Positions 8,768-17,693 of a stretch of 64,000 bases of DNA are shown here, piece by piece. The position numbers were made by a program, and so were the translations under genes. How positions within the stretch are numbered: the stretch's first letter is position 1; every line of letters starts with the position of its first letter. Origin of the DNA: Aquitalea sp. LB_tupeE (GTDB lineage: Bacteria; Pseudomonadota; Gammaproteobacteria; Burkholderiales; Chromobacteriaceae); NCBI RefSeq assembly GCF_013391415.1, contig NZ_JACAXB010000002.1, positions 110,741-174,740 on the forward strand, read 5' to 3'. The notes below the pieces were generated by a model. It made no database searches. It was not told the origin of the DNA and saw nothing but the letters and a program-made list of their open reading frames with translations.

Positions 8768-9559
8768 TCACTGTGCTGCAGAGGCATCGCTGTCACCATG
8801 CGGACCGATGCGGACCAGCTTGAAGCTTTTTACCGCACGGCCCTCACGCACGGCCGGATAGAACCTGGCTTGACGGAACACTTCAATCAATGGCTGCTCC
8901 ACGCCGGCAGGCTGCGCTGACAGCAGTTGGACGGCATCCACCGTACCCTGTTCGTTGATATAAACCCGCAAAGTGACATCCACATCGTCCATTCCAAGAC
9001 CATAAGGTGCCACCAGCACAATGGGCATTTGCTCCAGCGCCACCACATCCACCTGCCGAGCCGCATAGTAGACATCCACACCCCATTCCTGGGCATCTGC
9101 ATCGGTATCGATCGTTGCTGGTGTGGCGGTCTGTACTGGCAGTGACTGGTTCGCCGCAACCGCCGGCTGACTGGCCTGCGGTGCGCTTGCCGGAGCTTGC
9201 TGCGCAAGCGTTGCAGCTGGCAAGGCCTGGGCGACACTGGCCTGTTTGGGCATGCGGTGCTGGCCATGCCCGGTGAGGACTGCCGGGCTGACGACCTGCT
9301 TTTTCTCCACCGGCAAGACGGGTGGTACAGGCTGTGCAGGCTTGGCCAAGGGCGAGGGCTCACCTTGCAAGCGCACATGCATGGGCTGTGGTTTGCCTTG
9401 CGGGCTGCCATCCGGCAGCAGCCGCAACAGCAAGGGCCCGTGCAACAGCAAGGACAGGCTGAGTGCCAGCATCAGCCTGTCTGCATCACCCAGCGCAGAC
9501 CAGTGCCAGGACCCCGGCAGCCAGCGCAGCCCGAAAGGCAGATTCATGATGCCAGACAA
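8768..9559 (-). CDS. TonB-like energy-transducer family protein
   Basis: The protein (up to 263 residues) has the TonB plan: a short cytoplasmic N-terminus, one hydrophobic segment (about 30-48, with the SLSLLLHG pattern seen in TonB proteins), a Pro/Ala/Gln-rich periplasmic linker to about 160, and a C-terminal TonB-like domain with DVTLRVYINEQGTVDAVQLL and a terminal AVREGRAVKSFKLV stretch. No exbB, exbD or TonB-dependent receptor lies nearby, and the domain is followed by an acidic tail, so it may be an orphan TonB paralogue rather than the main iron-uptake TonB. The listed start is a TTG at 9559; an ATG at 9547 (MNLPFGLRW) is an equally good choice. It follows dsbC by 15 bases, suggesting one transcript. 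Confidence 0.75.
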   Translation of the reverse strand: MSGIMNLPFGLRWLPGSWHWSALGDADRLMLALSLSLLLHGPLLLRLLPDGSPQGKPQPMHVRLQGEPSPLAKPAQPVPPVLPVEKKQVVSPAVLTGHGQHRMPKQASVAQALPAATLAQQAPASAPQASQPAVAANQSLPVQTATPATIDTDADAQEWGVDVYYAARQVDVVALEQMPIVLVAPYGLGMDDVDVTLRVYINEQGTVDAVQLLSAQPAGVEQPLIEVFRQARFYPAVREGRAVKSFKLVRIGPHGDSDASAAQ

Positions 9560-9574
9560 AGACTGGCAAGACGT

Positions 9575-10312
9575 TTACTTGGCATCCAGCAGCTTTTCGA
9601 TGTCTTCCTGGGCAATGGCTCCCGGTACCAGGCGGCCATTGGCAAACAGCAGGCCCGGTGTACCGGTGATGCCCAATTCGTCACCCAGCGCTTCCACCTT
9701 GTCCAGTGCGCTGGTATCACACTTGTCGGTGCCAGTCAGCGGCTGGCCATCACGCATGAAGGCAGTCCAGGTTTTCAGTCTGTCCTTGGAGCACCAGATC
9801 TGACGGGCCTTGCGCGGTGCATCGGGATGCAGCTGGGCCAGCGGGTACAGGAAGGTGTAAATGGTGACATTGTTGATGCCCGGCAGGCTTTCACGTTCCA
9901 GCTGCTTGCAGTACGGGCAGTCCGGGTCGGTGAATACGGCCAGTTTACGTGCGCCGTTGCCACGGACTTCCTTGATGGCGTACTGCAGTGGCAGTTTGTT
10001 GAAATCCACGTGATTGAGCTCGGCCATTTTCTTTTCAGTCAGGCTGGCCTTGGCTTCGGCGTCAATCAGGTCACCAACGAACAGGTATTTGGCCGAGGCA
10101 TCGGTGTAGACAATCTGCTTGCCCTTCACCACCACTTCAAAAATGCCCTTGACCGGGGTTTCACTGACGCTCAGTACCTGACGATTGGGGAAGCGGGTGG
10201 TGAAGGCTTTCTGTACCTGTTCGGTGCCGGTAGAGGTGGCATTGGCATTGCAGGCCGTCATGGTGAGCAACAGGGTGCCAGCCAGCGCCAGCGCTTTTAC
10301 AGTGGTGTTCAT
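9575..10312 (-). CDS. dsbC: Thiol:disulfide interchange protein DsbC
   Basis: This 245-residue protein is a periplasmic disulfide isomerase of the DsbC/DsbG type. A signal sequence ends near the cysteine at position 21 (LLTMTAC), which could also be a slightly atypical lipobox. The N-terminal dimerisation domain follows, then a thioredoxin-fold domain with the CPYC active site at C132 and C135 in FTDPDCPYCKQ. A second cysteine pair (C174 and C198) and the cis-proline motif TGTPGLL near 218 are as in DsbC. DsbC is kept reduced by DsbD, not seen here. It sits 15 bases after the UbiI-like gene on the same strand, at the end of the pepP-ubiH cluster. Confidence 0.92.
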   Translation of the reverse strand: MNTTVKALALAGTLLLTMTACNANATSTGTEQVQKAFTTRFPNRQVLSVSETPVKGIFEVVVKGKQIVYTDASAKYLFVGDLIDAEAKASLTEKKMAELNHVDFNKLPLQYAIKEVRGNGARKLAVFTDPDCPYCKQLERESLPGINNVTIYTFLYPLAQLHPDAPRKARQIWCSKDRLKTWTAFMRDGQPLTGTDKCDTSALDKVEALGDELGITGTPGLLFANGRLVPGAIAQEDIEKLLDAK

Positions 10313-10327
10313 TCAATATCCTCGGGT

Positions 10328-11476
10328 TCAGAAGCCAATGGCATGACGGACGAACTGACGCTTGAGCGGTGTCAGCCGGTTGGTCAGGCTCAGGCCGGTA
10401 TTGCGCAGCCAGGACAGGCCGGGCACATGTTGGGTATGGAACAGCCGGTACAGGCCGTCACAGGTGAACTGCATGGTTTTTACCGCTTCGCGGCGCTCGC
10501 GCTCGTAGCGGCGCAACAGCATCCAGTCGCCGGCATCGCCCTCTTTCTGTAACAGGGCAGCCAGTTGTGCTGCATCCTGGAAACCCAGGTTGACGCCCTG
10601 TCCGGCCAGCGGGTGTACGGTATGGGCGGCATCGCCTACCAGCGCCAAGCGCTGGCTGACCACCGCCTCGGGCTGGATCAGCCGCAGCGGAAAGGCTGCC
10701 GCCGGGCCAAGCAGGGCCAGATGGCCCAGCTGGTGATTGCCGGCTGCAGCCACGCGGGCGCACAATTGCTCGGCAGACAATGCCATCAGCGCATCCGGGT
10801 CTGAAGTGGACCACACCATGGAAATGCGATTCCCCGCCATGGGCAGCCAGGCTAGAATGCTGTCTCCGGTGAACCACTGGCGGGCAATATTGCCATGCGG
10901 CTTTTCGCAGCTGAAATTGGCCACCACACCGCTTTGGCCATAAGGCTTGATGCTGGCGGCCAGGTCAGTCTGGCTGCGTACCCAGGAGTTGGCCCCGTCG
11001 GCGCCCACCACCAGGCTGGCTTGCAGCACCCGGCCATCGTCCAGGGTCAGGCTGGCCATGCTGGCGGTGGTGGAGAGTGAGGCTGGGCGTACACCGGTCA
11101 GACAGCTGACCGGGCTGGCAGCCAGCCGCTGCCACAGGCTGGCCAGCAGCCAGCGGTTTTCCACAATCCAGGCCAGGGCGCTGGCACCGGCATCGCTGGC
11201 GGCAAACTGAATACGGCCACCGGCATCGCCAGAGACATCCATGCTGGCGATGGTGCCGACGCGGGACATGTCCGGCCAGGCTTGCAGTTGTTCCAGAAAA
11301 CGGCGGTTGAGCGGGCTGACAGCGTAAATGCGGGCATCCCAGCCTTGCTCCAGATCTTCAAAACGTGCGGCAGAGCCTTCCAGCAAGGCGATCTTGCGCC
11401 CGCTTTCGGCCAGCGCCAGTGCCAGGCTGGCACCCACCAGGCCACCACCGACAATGATGACGTCGTACTGTGTCAT
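10328..11476 (-). CDS. UbiH/UbiF/VisC-family FAD hydroxylase (UbiI-like)
   Basis: This 382-residue flavoprotein belongs to the aromatic-ring hydroxylases of ubiquinone synthesis. The dinucleotide motif GGGLVGASLA (about 10-19), a DGANSWVR motif in the middle and GDAAHTVHPLAGQGVNLGF near residue 285 (the FAD ribose-binding GD motif) are all intact. Gene order pepP-ubiH-this gene equals E. coli pepP-ubiH-ubiI, so C5 hydroxylation of the ring is the best guess, but UbiF (C6) or UbiM-like broad activity cannot be excluded from sequence. It starts 11 bases after the ubiH stop. The two paralogues share only the family motifs. Confidence 0.85.
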   Translation of the reverse strand: MTQYDVIIVGGGLVGASLALALAESGRKIALLEGSAARFEDLEQGWDARIYAVSPLNRRFLEQLQAWPDMSRVGTIASMDVSGDAGGRIQFAASDAGASALAWIVENRWLLASLWQRLAASPVSCLTGVRPASLSTTASMASLTLDDGRVLQASLVVGADGANSWVRSQTDLAASIKPYGQSGVVANFSCEKPHGNIARQWFTGDSILAWLPMAGNRISMVWSTSDPDALMALSAEQLCARVAAAGNHQLGHLALLGPAAAFPLRLIQPEAVVSQRLALVGDAAHTVHPLAGQGVNLGFQDAAQLAALLQKEGDAGDWMLLRRYERERREAVKTMQFTCDGLYRLFHTQHVPGLSWLRNTGLSLTNRLTPLKRQFVRHAIGF

Positions 11477-11487
11477 GGATTGCTTTC

Positions 11488-12684
11488 CTATAGCCCGAAT
11501 ACCAGATGACGGGCAAATGCACGACGCAAGGGCGGCACGCTGTCCAGCGTACTCATGCCCACGCCGCGCAAGGCACTGACCAGGGCGGAGTCGCCGTCAA
11601 ACAGCTTGATCAGGCCGTGGGTGAAACCCACCACGGCATGGCTGTCCAGTTTACGGCTAGCGGCATACACCGCCAAGGCAGCTGCATCGCCCGGATCGCT
11701 AACCTCGTTCAGGGCATCGGTCAGGCCGATGGCATCGCGCAGGCCCAGGTTCAAGCCCTGCGCCGCTACCGGATGCATGGTTTGAGCCGCGTTGCCAATC
11801 AGCACCACCCGACCACTGCTGACACGGTTGACCTGACGCAGTGCCAGCGGAAAGCTGGCACGCGGGCCGATGGACAGTACCTTGCCCTGCCGCTCGCCAA
11901 AGGCTTGCTGCAATTCGGCCATCACCTGCTCATCCGGCGCTTGTTGCAAGGCCTTGGCATCATCGTGGCTTCGGGTCCACACCAGCATGTAATTGTCACC
12001 ATGCGGCAGCAGGGCAAACGGCCCCTGCTTCGAGAAGCGTTCGTAAGCCACGCCGGCCGGGGGGAGTTCGGTGCTGACTTCGGCCAGAACCGCACATTGC
12101 TGGTAGTCATGTACCAGACGCTTGATACCCGGCAGGCTGTCCGCCAGCGCGCCGCCTTCAGCCAGCACCACCAGACGTGCTGTCAGGCTGATATCACCAT
12201 GCACACCGCTGGTTTTCACTGTGGCATAGCAGGCCATGCTGTTGACGGATTCCACGCGGGTTTCCCACCATACTTGCACACCGGCCTGCTCCAGGCAGGC
12301 ATTGATGGCCAGGGTCAGCGCCGGATAATCCACCACCACGCCCAGATGCGGCAGCTTGAGATCAGCCGCTTCCAGCCGGGTACGACCAAACGCACCCTGC
12401 TGAGAGACATGCACGCTGTCGATCTGGCTGGCGGGCAAGTTGTCCGGCCATGCGCCGGATGCTGCCAACGCCTCGCGGCTATACCAGGACAGTGCCAGTG
12501 CACGCGCATCGGTCAGCGGCGCATCTTTGGCGCGCGCTTCCACCAGCAGCACCCGCCGTCCGGCAGCGGCAAAGCGCAGCGCGGCCAATGCGCCTACCGG
12601 ACCGCCGCCGACAATGATGATGTCGGCGTGTTCGCCGCCATCATGGCCGCAGTCGCGGCTGTGTTGTCTGTCTGTGTTCTTCAT
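11488..12684 (-). CDS. ubiH: 2-octaprenyl-6-methoxyphenol hydroxylase UbiH
   Basis: This 398-residue FAD-dependent monooxygenase is the C1 hydroxylase of ubiquinone synthesis. It has GGGPVGALAA at about 26-35 after a 20-residue polar N-terminal extension, and the second motif reads IGNAAQTMHPVAAQGLNLGL. Asn in place of the usual Asp in this motif is also found in E. coli UbiH, which supports the assignment over UbiI/UbiF. It begins two bases after the pepP stop, so pepP and ubiH are translationally close-coupled. The family in the ubiquinone pathway acts on the cytoplasmic face of the membrane, in the Ubi complex. Confidence 0.88.
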   Translation of the reverse strand: MKNTDRQHSRDCGHDGGEHADIIIVGGGPVGALAALRFAAAGRRVLLVEARAKDAPLTDARALALSWYSREALAASGAWPDNLPASQIDSVHVSQQGAFGRTRLEAADLKLPHLGVVVDYPALTLAINACLEQAGVQVWWETRVESVNSMACYATVKTSGVHGDISLTARLVVLAEGGALADSLPGIKRLVHDYQQCAVLAEVSTELPPAGVAYERFSKQGPFALLPHGDNYMLVWTRSHDDAKALQQAPDEQVMAELQQAFGERQGKVLSIGPRASFPLALRQVNRVSSGRVVLIGNAAQTMHPVAAQGLNLGLRDAIGLTDALNEVSDPGDAAALAVYAASRKLDSHAVVGFTHGLIKLFDGDSALVSALRGVGMSTLDSVPPLRRAFARHLVFGL

Positions 12685-12686
12685 GT

Positions 12687-13982
12687 TCAGACACCCTGCA
12701 TCAGGATTTCAATTGCATCAATTTCTTTGGGCACGTCGGCGGTATACACCTCGTGCCCGGTTTCAGTCACCAGCACATCGTCTTCGATACGGATGCCGAT
12801 ATTGTGCAGCGCAGCCGGAACATTCGGAGCCGGGCGGATATACAAACCAGGCTCGATGGTGGTGCACATGCCGGGCTGGTAGGTACGCCACTGGCCGCCT
12901 TGCTTGCGCTGGCCGGCGTCATGGACATCCAGGCCGATCATGTGGCCGATGCCATGCATGTAGAACTGGCGGAAGGCGCCGGATTCGATCACCCCGTCCA
13001 CGCTGCCGGTGAGCAGCTTCAGGTCCAGCATGCCTTGCACCAGTACTTTCAGCGCAGCATCACCGGGCTCATTCCACACTGCCCCAGGCTTGACCGCAGC
13101 AATGCCTGCCAGTTCCGCCGCCAGCACGATTTCGTAAACATCGCGCTGGGCCGGGCTGAATTTGCCATTCACCGGGAAGGTGCGCGTGATATCACCGGCA
13201 TAACCATTCAATTCGCAACCGGCATCAATCAGCAGCAAATCACCATCGTTCAGCCGCGCATTATTGGCTGCGTAATGCAGGGTGCAGGCATTGGCTCCGC
13301 CGGCCACGATGCTTTCGTAGGACGGGTAGCGTGCGCCATTGCGAATGAAGGTGTGCAGGATTTCCGCCTCCACCTGGTATTCCATCATGCCCGGCCGGGT
13401 GGCACGCATGGCCTGGATATGGCCCTGGGCGGAAATCTGTCCGGCCCGGCGCAAGGTAGCACGCTCGCCAGCGTCCTTGATCATGCGCATCTCGTCCAGC
13501 AATACCAGCAGGTCGTGGTACAGCGCGGGTGGCTGTTCACCACTGCGGTAACGCTGGCGCACGGCCTCCAGCCAGCCATTCACTCGCACATCGAAACCAG
13601 GCTGACGACCAATTTTCCACCACAGCGACTTCTGGCCGCTCAGCAGGTCGGGCAGGCGGGCATCCAACTCACCGAGCGGATAGGCCTCGTCAAAGCCGAA
13701 AGCTTCTCGCGCCCCGTCCGGACCATAGCGAAAACCTTCCCACACCTCACGTTCCAGATTCTTTTCCCGACAGAACAGAATGGATTTGCCGGCTCCGGCG
13801 TCCAGCACCAGTACGGCCTCCGGCTCGGCAAAACCAGTCAGATACAGAAAATGGCTGTCAGCCCGGTAGGGGTAGTGGTTGTCAGCATTGCGCACCACTT
13901 CAGGCGCGGTAGGCAGGATGGCAATGCCCTCCCCCATCTGCTGCATCAGACGCGTACGGCGATCGACATGACTCTGGTACAT
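12687..13982 (-). CDS. pepP: Xaa-Pro aminopeptidase PepP
   Basis: This 431-residue M24B metallopeptidase removes an N-terminal residue that precedes proline. The dimanganese ligands are recognisable: D in LLIDAGCELNGYAGD (two aspartates), H in MHGIGHMIGLDVHD, E in TIEPGLYIRP and E in IRIEDDVLV. I chose the ATG at 13982 (MYQSHVDRRTRLMQQM) because GAAAGAG precedes it and it matches the family's start; the frame stays open to 14069 but that extension is unlike the family. It leads the pepP-ubiH-ubiI-like-dsbC-tonB-like string. Confidence 0.95.
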   Translation of the reverse strand: MYQSHVDRRTRLMQQMGEGIAILPTAPEVVRNADNHYPYRADSHFLYLTGFAEPEAVLVLDAGAGKSILFCREKNLEREVWEGFRYGPDGAREAFGFDEAYPLGELDARLPDLLSGQKSLWWKIGRQPGFDVRVNGWLEAVRQRYRSGEQPPALYHDLLVLLDEMRMIKDAGERATLRRAGQISAQGHIQAMRATRPGMMEYQVEAEILHTFIRNGARYPSYESIVAGGANACTLHYAANNARLNDGDLLLIDAGCELNGYAGDITRTFPVNGKFSPAQRDVYEIVLAAELAGIAAVKPGAVWNEPGDAALKVLVQGMLDLKLLTGSVDGVIESGAFRQFYMHGIGHMIGLDVHDAGQRKQGGQWRTYQPGMCTTIEPGLYIRPAPNVPAALHNIGIRIEDDVLVTETGHEVYTADVPKEIDAIEILMQGV

Positions 13983-14088
13983 GATGACTCTTTCGCATGA
14001 CTTGAACCGGCCAATATCCCGGCATGGCTGAAGTTTACACTGCTGCGACAGCGCTGCCGATGCTGACAATCAGTAAATGGCAGGCATG

Positions 14089-14115
14089 AAAAAGGCTTGC
14101 CCGTGGGCAAGCCTT
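14089..14115 (-). terminator. Intrinsic terminator after yebC
   Basis: An 11-bp perfect inverted repeat (AAGGCTTGCCC / GGGCAAGCCTT, 2-base loop) lies 18 bases past the yebC stop. Read on the minus strand it is followed by five T residues. Confidence 0.8.
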
Positions 14116-14133
14116 GCATCCGGCTTTACGTTA

Positions 14134-14859
14134 TCAATCCAGCAGGGTGGCCGAGGTGTACACGTCCTGCACGTCGTCCAGGTCTTCCAGCGCATCCAGC
14201 AGCTTTTGCATGCGCATGGCGTCTTCGCCGGCCAGTTCGGTTTCGTTCTGCGGCTTCATGGTGACTTCGCCCATTTCCGCCTTGAAGCCCTTGTCTTCCA
14301 GCGCCTGCTTCACGTCGCTGAATTCGTAAGGGCCGGTGATGACTTCGATGGAACCGTCATCATTGGTGATCACGTCTTCGGCGCCGCATTCCAGCGCGGC
14401 TTCCATCAGCGCGTCTTCGTCCACGCCCGGGGCAAATACCAGGAAACCGCAATGGTTGAACTGGAAGGCCACACAGCCGTCGGTGCCCATATTGCCACCG
14501 TACTTGGAGAAGGCATGACGCACATCGGCCACAGTACGGGTCTTGTTGTCGGTCAGGCAGTCCACCATCACGGCAGCACCGCCAATGCCATAACCTTCGT
14601 ATCGGCACTCGACATAATCCACACCTTCGAGCTGACCGGTACCACGCTTGATGGCGTTATCGATATTGTCCTTGGGCATGGATTCGGCCTTGGCCTTGTC
14701 CACTGCCAGACGCAGACGCGGGTTCATGTTGACATCGCCGCCGCCCATCTTGGCAGCAACGGTGATTTCCTTGATCAGACGGGTGAAGATCTTGCCACGC
14801 TTGGCATCCTGACGACCCTTGCGGTGCTGGATGTTCGCCCATTTGCTATGACCTGCCAT
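14134..14859 (-). CDS. yebC: YebC/PmpR family DNA-binding or translation-associated protein
   Basis: This 241-residue protein is a full-length YebC/PmpR family member, beginning [20 protein letters not shown] as nearly all do. It has the conserved [22 protein letters not shown] stretch of domain 3 (given here in the family's usual position near residue 130). Members were described as transcriptional regulators; recent work links the family to relieving ribosome stalling at proline stretches. It lies 75 bases downstream of fliR on the same strand, so it could be reached by flagellar transcription, although a GC-rich hairpin (14879-14894) sits in the gap. A terminator follows it. Confidence 0.95.
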   Translation of the reverse strand: MAGHSKWANIQHRKGRQDAKRGKIFTRLIKEITVAAKMGGGDVNMNPRLRLAVDKAKAESMPKDNIDNAIKRGTGQLEGVDYVECRYEGYGIGGAAVMVDCLTDNKTRTVADVRHAFSKYGGNMGTDGCVAFQFNHCGFLVFAPGVDEDALMEAALECGAEDVITNDDGSIEVITGPYEFSDVKQALEDKGFKAEMGEVTMKPQNETELAGEDAMRMQKLLDALEDLDDVQDVYTSATLLD

Positions 14860-14934
14860 AATTGCCTCAATCTGGTTTGGCCCGTCACCGGGCCGGTTTA
14901 ATGCCGAAAATTTGGCCGCTATTCTAGCAGAAAG

Positions 14935-15711
14935 CTATTTCGCCTTCAGCATGGCCAACATGAAAGTGAAGGCCTGACCGTATATCTGTTCGATGGCCGG
15001 CACCATCAGCGGCAAGGTCAGATAGATGGTGATGAAACCGATCATCAAGGTCAGCGGAAAACCAAAGGTAAAAATATTGAACTGCGGTGCGGCACGGGTC
15101 ATCACGCCGATGGCGAGGTTGGTCACCAGCAAGGCGGCAATGACCGGCATGGACAGCCAGATGCCCCAGGAAATGATGTGGCTGCCCCATAACACCAGCG
15201 CCTTAAGCCCCTGGGCTGGCATGCTCATGCCGATGGGCAGCACCTGGAAGCTTTCCACCAGGGTGGAAATAACGACTTGATGGCCGTCAAAGGTAAGGAA
15301 CAGCAGGAAAACAAACATGGACAGCAGCTGGGACACCACCGGCACCTGCGCTGCGTGCATGGGGTCGAAGAACATGGCAAAACCCAGACCGGTTTGCGCA
15401 CCCATGATGAAACCGGCCATTTCCACCGCAGTCATGGTCAGCCGCATGACAAAGCCCATGGCCAGGCCAATGAGCAATTGCTGGAACAAAATGGCAATCC
15501 CTGCTGCGGAAAATACCGGCACGGCTGGCACCGGTGGCAGCAATGGCACCACCAGCACGGTCAGCATCAGCGCGAAACCGGCCTTGAAGCGGCGCGGCAC
15601 ACCGCGATAGGCATACAAGGGTTCCACCAGGAACAGGCCGATGATGCGGGCAAAAGGCCAGGCACACATCGTAACCAGTGCACTGATCTGTGCATCAGAA
15701 ATACTGAACAT
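14935..15711 (-). CDS. fliR: Flagellar export gate protein FliR
   Basis: This 258-residue integral membrane protein is the FliR subunit of the flagellar type III export gate. It has about six membrane segments and the typical AQTGLGFAMFFDP and GFPLTLMIGFITIYLTLP regions. I chose the ATG at 15711 (MFSISDAQISALVTM); the frame stays open to 15792 but the extra 27 residues would overlap fliQ heavily and are unlike FliR. It is 11 bases after the fliQ stop and is the last flagellar gene of this arm. The usual neighbour flhB is absent; yebC follows instead. Confidence 0.95.
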   Translation of the reverse strand: MFSISDAQISALVTMCAWPFARIIGLFLVEPLYAYRGVPRRFKAGFALMLTVLVVPLLPPVPAVPVFSAAGIAILFQQLLIGLAMGFVMRLTMTAVEMAGFIMGAQTGLGFAMFFDPMHAAQVPVVSQLLSMFVFLLFLTFDGHQVVISTLVESFQVLPIGMSMPAQGLKALVLWGSHIISWGIWLSMPVIAALLVTNLAIGVMTRAAPQFNIFTFGFPLTLMIGFITIYLTLPLMVPAIEQIYGQAFTFMLAMLKAK

Positions 15712-15722
15712 GGAGTACGACG

Positions 15723-15992
15723 TCAGCCAATCACGCTGGGAATGCTCTGGAACAGCCGGGTGGTGTATTCCACCAGGGTATTGAGCATCCACGGCCCGGC
15801 CAGCACCAGCACCAGAAACATGGCCAGCAGCTTGGGAATGAAAGTGAGCGTCATTTCGTTGATCTGCGTGGCGGCCTGCAATACGCTGACCAACAGGCCC
15901 ACCACCAGCGACACCAGCAGCACCGGTGCCGAGACGATGATCAGGATATACAGTGCGTTCTGCACCAGATTGATGACCAGTTCCGGACTCAT
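15723..15992 (-). CDS. fliQ: Flagellar export gate protein FliQ
   Basis: This 89-residue protein with two membrane helices is FliQ of the flagellar export gate (MSPELVINLVQNALYILI; then QINEMTLTFIPKLLAMF). Length is exactly that of the family. Its ATG overlaps the stop codon of the upstream acetyltransferase gene as ATGA (15989-15992). That arrangement makes FliQ translation dependent on, or coupled to, a gene that is not normally part of flagellar operons. Confidence 0.96.
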   Translation of the reverse strand: MSPELVINLVQNALYILIIVSAPVLLVSLVVGLLVSVLQAATQINEMTLTFIPKLLAMFLVLVLAGPWMLNTLVEYTTRLFQSIPSVIG

Positions 15993-16489
15993 GATTCTCT
16001 CCTTGCGTCGGCAGGCTCCTGCCAGCCGCCTTTGGCCATCAGCCAGTTTTCCAGCGTCTCGCCATCCCGCGTCACGGTATTGGCGCGCAACACCGCATAT
16101 CCCGCCTGTTCGAATACCGGCCGGGCTGCATGACTGGCCCAGGTATGCAGGGCCACAAGCCCGGCCTGTGCCGCCATGTCTTCCAGCTGACGGATCATCT
16201 GCAATGCCAGGCCGCGTCGCTGCGCGGCAGGCGCCACGTACAACATGTCGAACTCTCCGGCATGGGTCAGCCAGGCAAAACCCAGCAACTCACCAGCCGC
16301 GCTGACAGCAACGCTCCAGCTGGCGGACAGGCGCGCAGCCCAGGCTGTGGCGGTTTCATCATCCCAGATACCGGCCCAGGCCAGGCGGGCCGCCAAGGGG
16401 TAAGCCTCATCCGGCAAGGCGGCTATGCAATCGGCACACAGGGCATGGCACAGCGGCAGCATGTCCGGCGTAAGGGGGTGGAACTCCAT
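15989..16489 (-). CDS. GNAT-family N-acetyltransferase embedded between fliP and fliQ
   Basis: This 166-residue protein is a GNAT acetyltransferase, using acetyl-CoA to acetylate an unknown amine. The acetyl-CoA-binding motif A is visible as FDMLYVAPAAQRRGLALQMI (about 80-99), and the C-terminal motif B as ARPVFEQAGYAVLR. It begins two bases after the fliP stop (16492) and its stop overlaps the fliQ start (ATGA), so it is fully built into the fliP-fliQ junction. fliP and fliQ are usually adjacent in this operon type. The substrate is unknown: flagellin or another flagellar or chemotaxis protein is possible, as is an unrelated small amine. Nothing in base composition by eye marks it as foreign. 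Confidence 0.85.
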   Translation of the reverse strand: MEFHPLTPDMLPLCHALCADCIAALPDEAYPLAARLAWAGIWDDETATAWAARLSASWSVAVSAAGELLGFAWLTHAGEFDMLYVAPAAQRRGLALQMIRQLEDMAAQAGLVALHTWASHAARPVFEQAGYAVLRANTVTRDGETLENWLMAKGGWQEPADARRES

Positions 16490-16491
16490 GT

Positions 16492-17235
16492 TCAGCCCGT
16501 ATAAAAGCTTTGTACCAGCGAACCCATCAGCAGGGTCCAGCCGTCCACCAGCACAAACAGCATCAACTTGAAGGGCAAGGAGATGGTGACTGGTGACACC
16601 ATCATCATCCCCATGGCCATCAGGATGCTGGCCACCACCAGGTCGATGATCATGAAGGGGATGAACACCATGAAGCCGATCTGGAACGCGGTTTTCAGTT
16701 CGCTGATGACATAGGCCGGAATCAGCGTTTTCATGGAAACATCAGCCTTGGTGGCTGGTTTTTCCGAGCGGGAAATCTCGATGAAAAAGGCCAGATCCTT
16801 CTCACGGGTCTGGCTGAGCATGAAAGCCTTCATCGGCTTGCTGGCCTCTTCCACCGCCTGGTTGAAGCTGATCTTGTCGTCCGAGAACGGTGCCCAGGCC
16901 TTGTTGTACACCTGATCAAACGTTGGCCCCATCACAAACAGGGTGAGGAACAACGACAAGCCCAGAATCACCTGATTGGGTGGCGACTGGGTCACACCCA
17001 TGGCCTGGCGCAGCAGGGACAGCACAATCACGATGCGGGTGAATGCGGTGGTCATCAACAGCATGGCCGGGATGAAACCCAGCGCTGTCATGAACAACAG
17101 CATTTGCAAGGACAGCGAATAATTCTGACCGCCACCGGCACCCGGGGTACTGGTCATCAAGGGCAGGCCGGCAGCCTGTGCCAGCATGGGCAGCCCCAGC
17201 AACAGCCAGGGCAACACGCGAGAAGTGAATTTCAT
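16492..17235 (-). CDS. fliP: Flagellar export gate protein FliP
   Basis: This 247-residue protein is FliP, the central export gate subunit. A cleavable signal peptide (residues 1-21, ending AQA) is followed by four membrane segments and the conserved FTRIVIVLSLLRQAMGVTQSP loop near 66-86 (given over two strands of the motif). Its ATG overlaps the fliO stop as TAATG (17233-17237). It is followed, two bases after the stop, by the GNAT gene. Confidence 0.96.
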   Translation of the reverse strand: MKFTSRVLPWLLLGLPMLAQAAGLPLMTSTPGAGGGQNYSLSLQMLLFMTALGFIPAMLLMTTAFTRIVIVLSLLRQAMGVTQSPPNQVILGLSLFLTLFVMGPTFDQVYNKAWAPFSDDKISFNQAVEEASKPMKAFMLSQTREKDLAFFIEISRSEKPATKADVSMKTLIPAYVISELKTAFQIGFMVFIPFMIIDLVVASILMAMGMMMVSPVTISLPFKLMLFVLVDGWTLLMGSLVQSFYTG

Positions 17236-17693
17236 TATCTGTTTACAGCTTCGGATTTCTGACGGCCCTTTTCCATGGCTGCCTTCAGCCAGCGGGCAAA
17301 GGGTTCGCCAGGCTGCACGACTTCGGTTCCGGCATCGGGCGGGCGGTCCATCTTGGTCAGCAGATTGACACTATGGCTGGTGACACCCAATACCAGCCAT
17401 TCGCCTTCCAGCTCGACAATCACCACTTTTTCACGCTGCCCTACCAGCACGCCACTGACCACGCGCAAGCGGTTGCTGCCGCCCAGCATGCCACCGGACA
17501 TGCGGCGAAACAGCCAGGCCAGGCCCACAATGGCGGCCAGCACCACAGCCAAACCAAGAATAACCTGCAACAGGCTGCTGACCGGCGTGGGGCTGCTGGC
17601 AGCCACCAGCGGCTGGGAAGCAAGCGTCCCGGCCTGGGCAATGGCCGAGCAGGCGGCCAGCATCACCGCAGCAGGTCTGATGGTTGTGCGCAT
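17235..17693 (-). CDS. fliO: Flagellar biosynthesis protein FliO
   Basis: This 152-residue protein is FliO, the assembly factor for FliP rings. It has an N-terminal signal-like segment (about 8-22), a membrane helix at about 43-63 (QVILGLAVVLAAIVGLAWLF) and a cytoplasmic FliO domain with RLRVVSGVLVGQREKVVIVEL, then a basic tail. Start and stop both overlap neighbours by one base (TAATG), as is common for fliN-fliO-fliP. Confidence 0.92.
   Translation of the reverse strand: MRTTIRPAAVMLAACSAIAQAGTLASQPLVAASSPTPVSSLLQVILGLAVVLAAIVGLAWLFRRMSGGMLGGSNRLRVVSGVLVGQREKVVIVELEGEWLVLGVTSHSVNLLTKMDRPPDAGTEVVQPGEPFARWLKAAMEKGRQKSEAVNR

Noticed and set aside
9197..10552. 451-codon plus-strand frame across the TonB-like, dsbC and start of the UbiI-like genes
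   Set aside because: It covers three real minus-strand genes and is Gln/Gly/His-rich without any recognisable motif.
11506..12882. 458-codon plus-strand frame antisense to ubiH
   Set aside because: Antisense mirror of a gene with all FAD motifs intact; no signal or domain of its own.
14879..14894. Hairpin GGCCCG-TCAC-CGGGCC after fliR as terminator
   Set aside because: The stem is good, but there is no T-tract on the minus strand, so I do not call a terminator.
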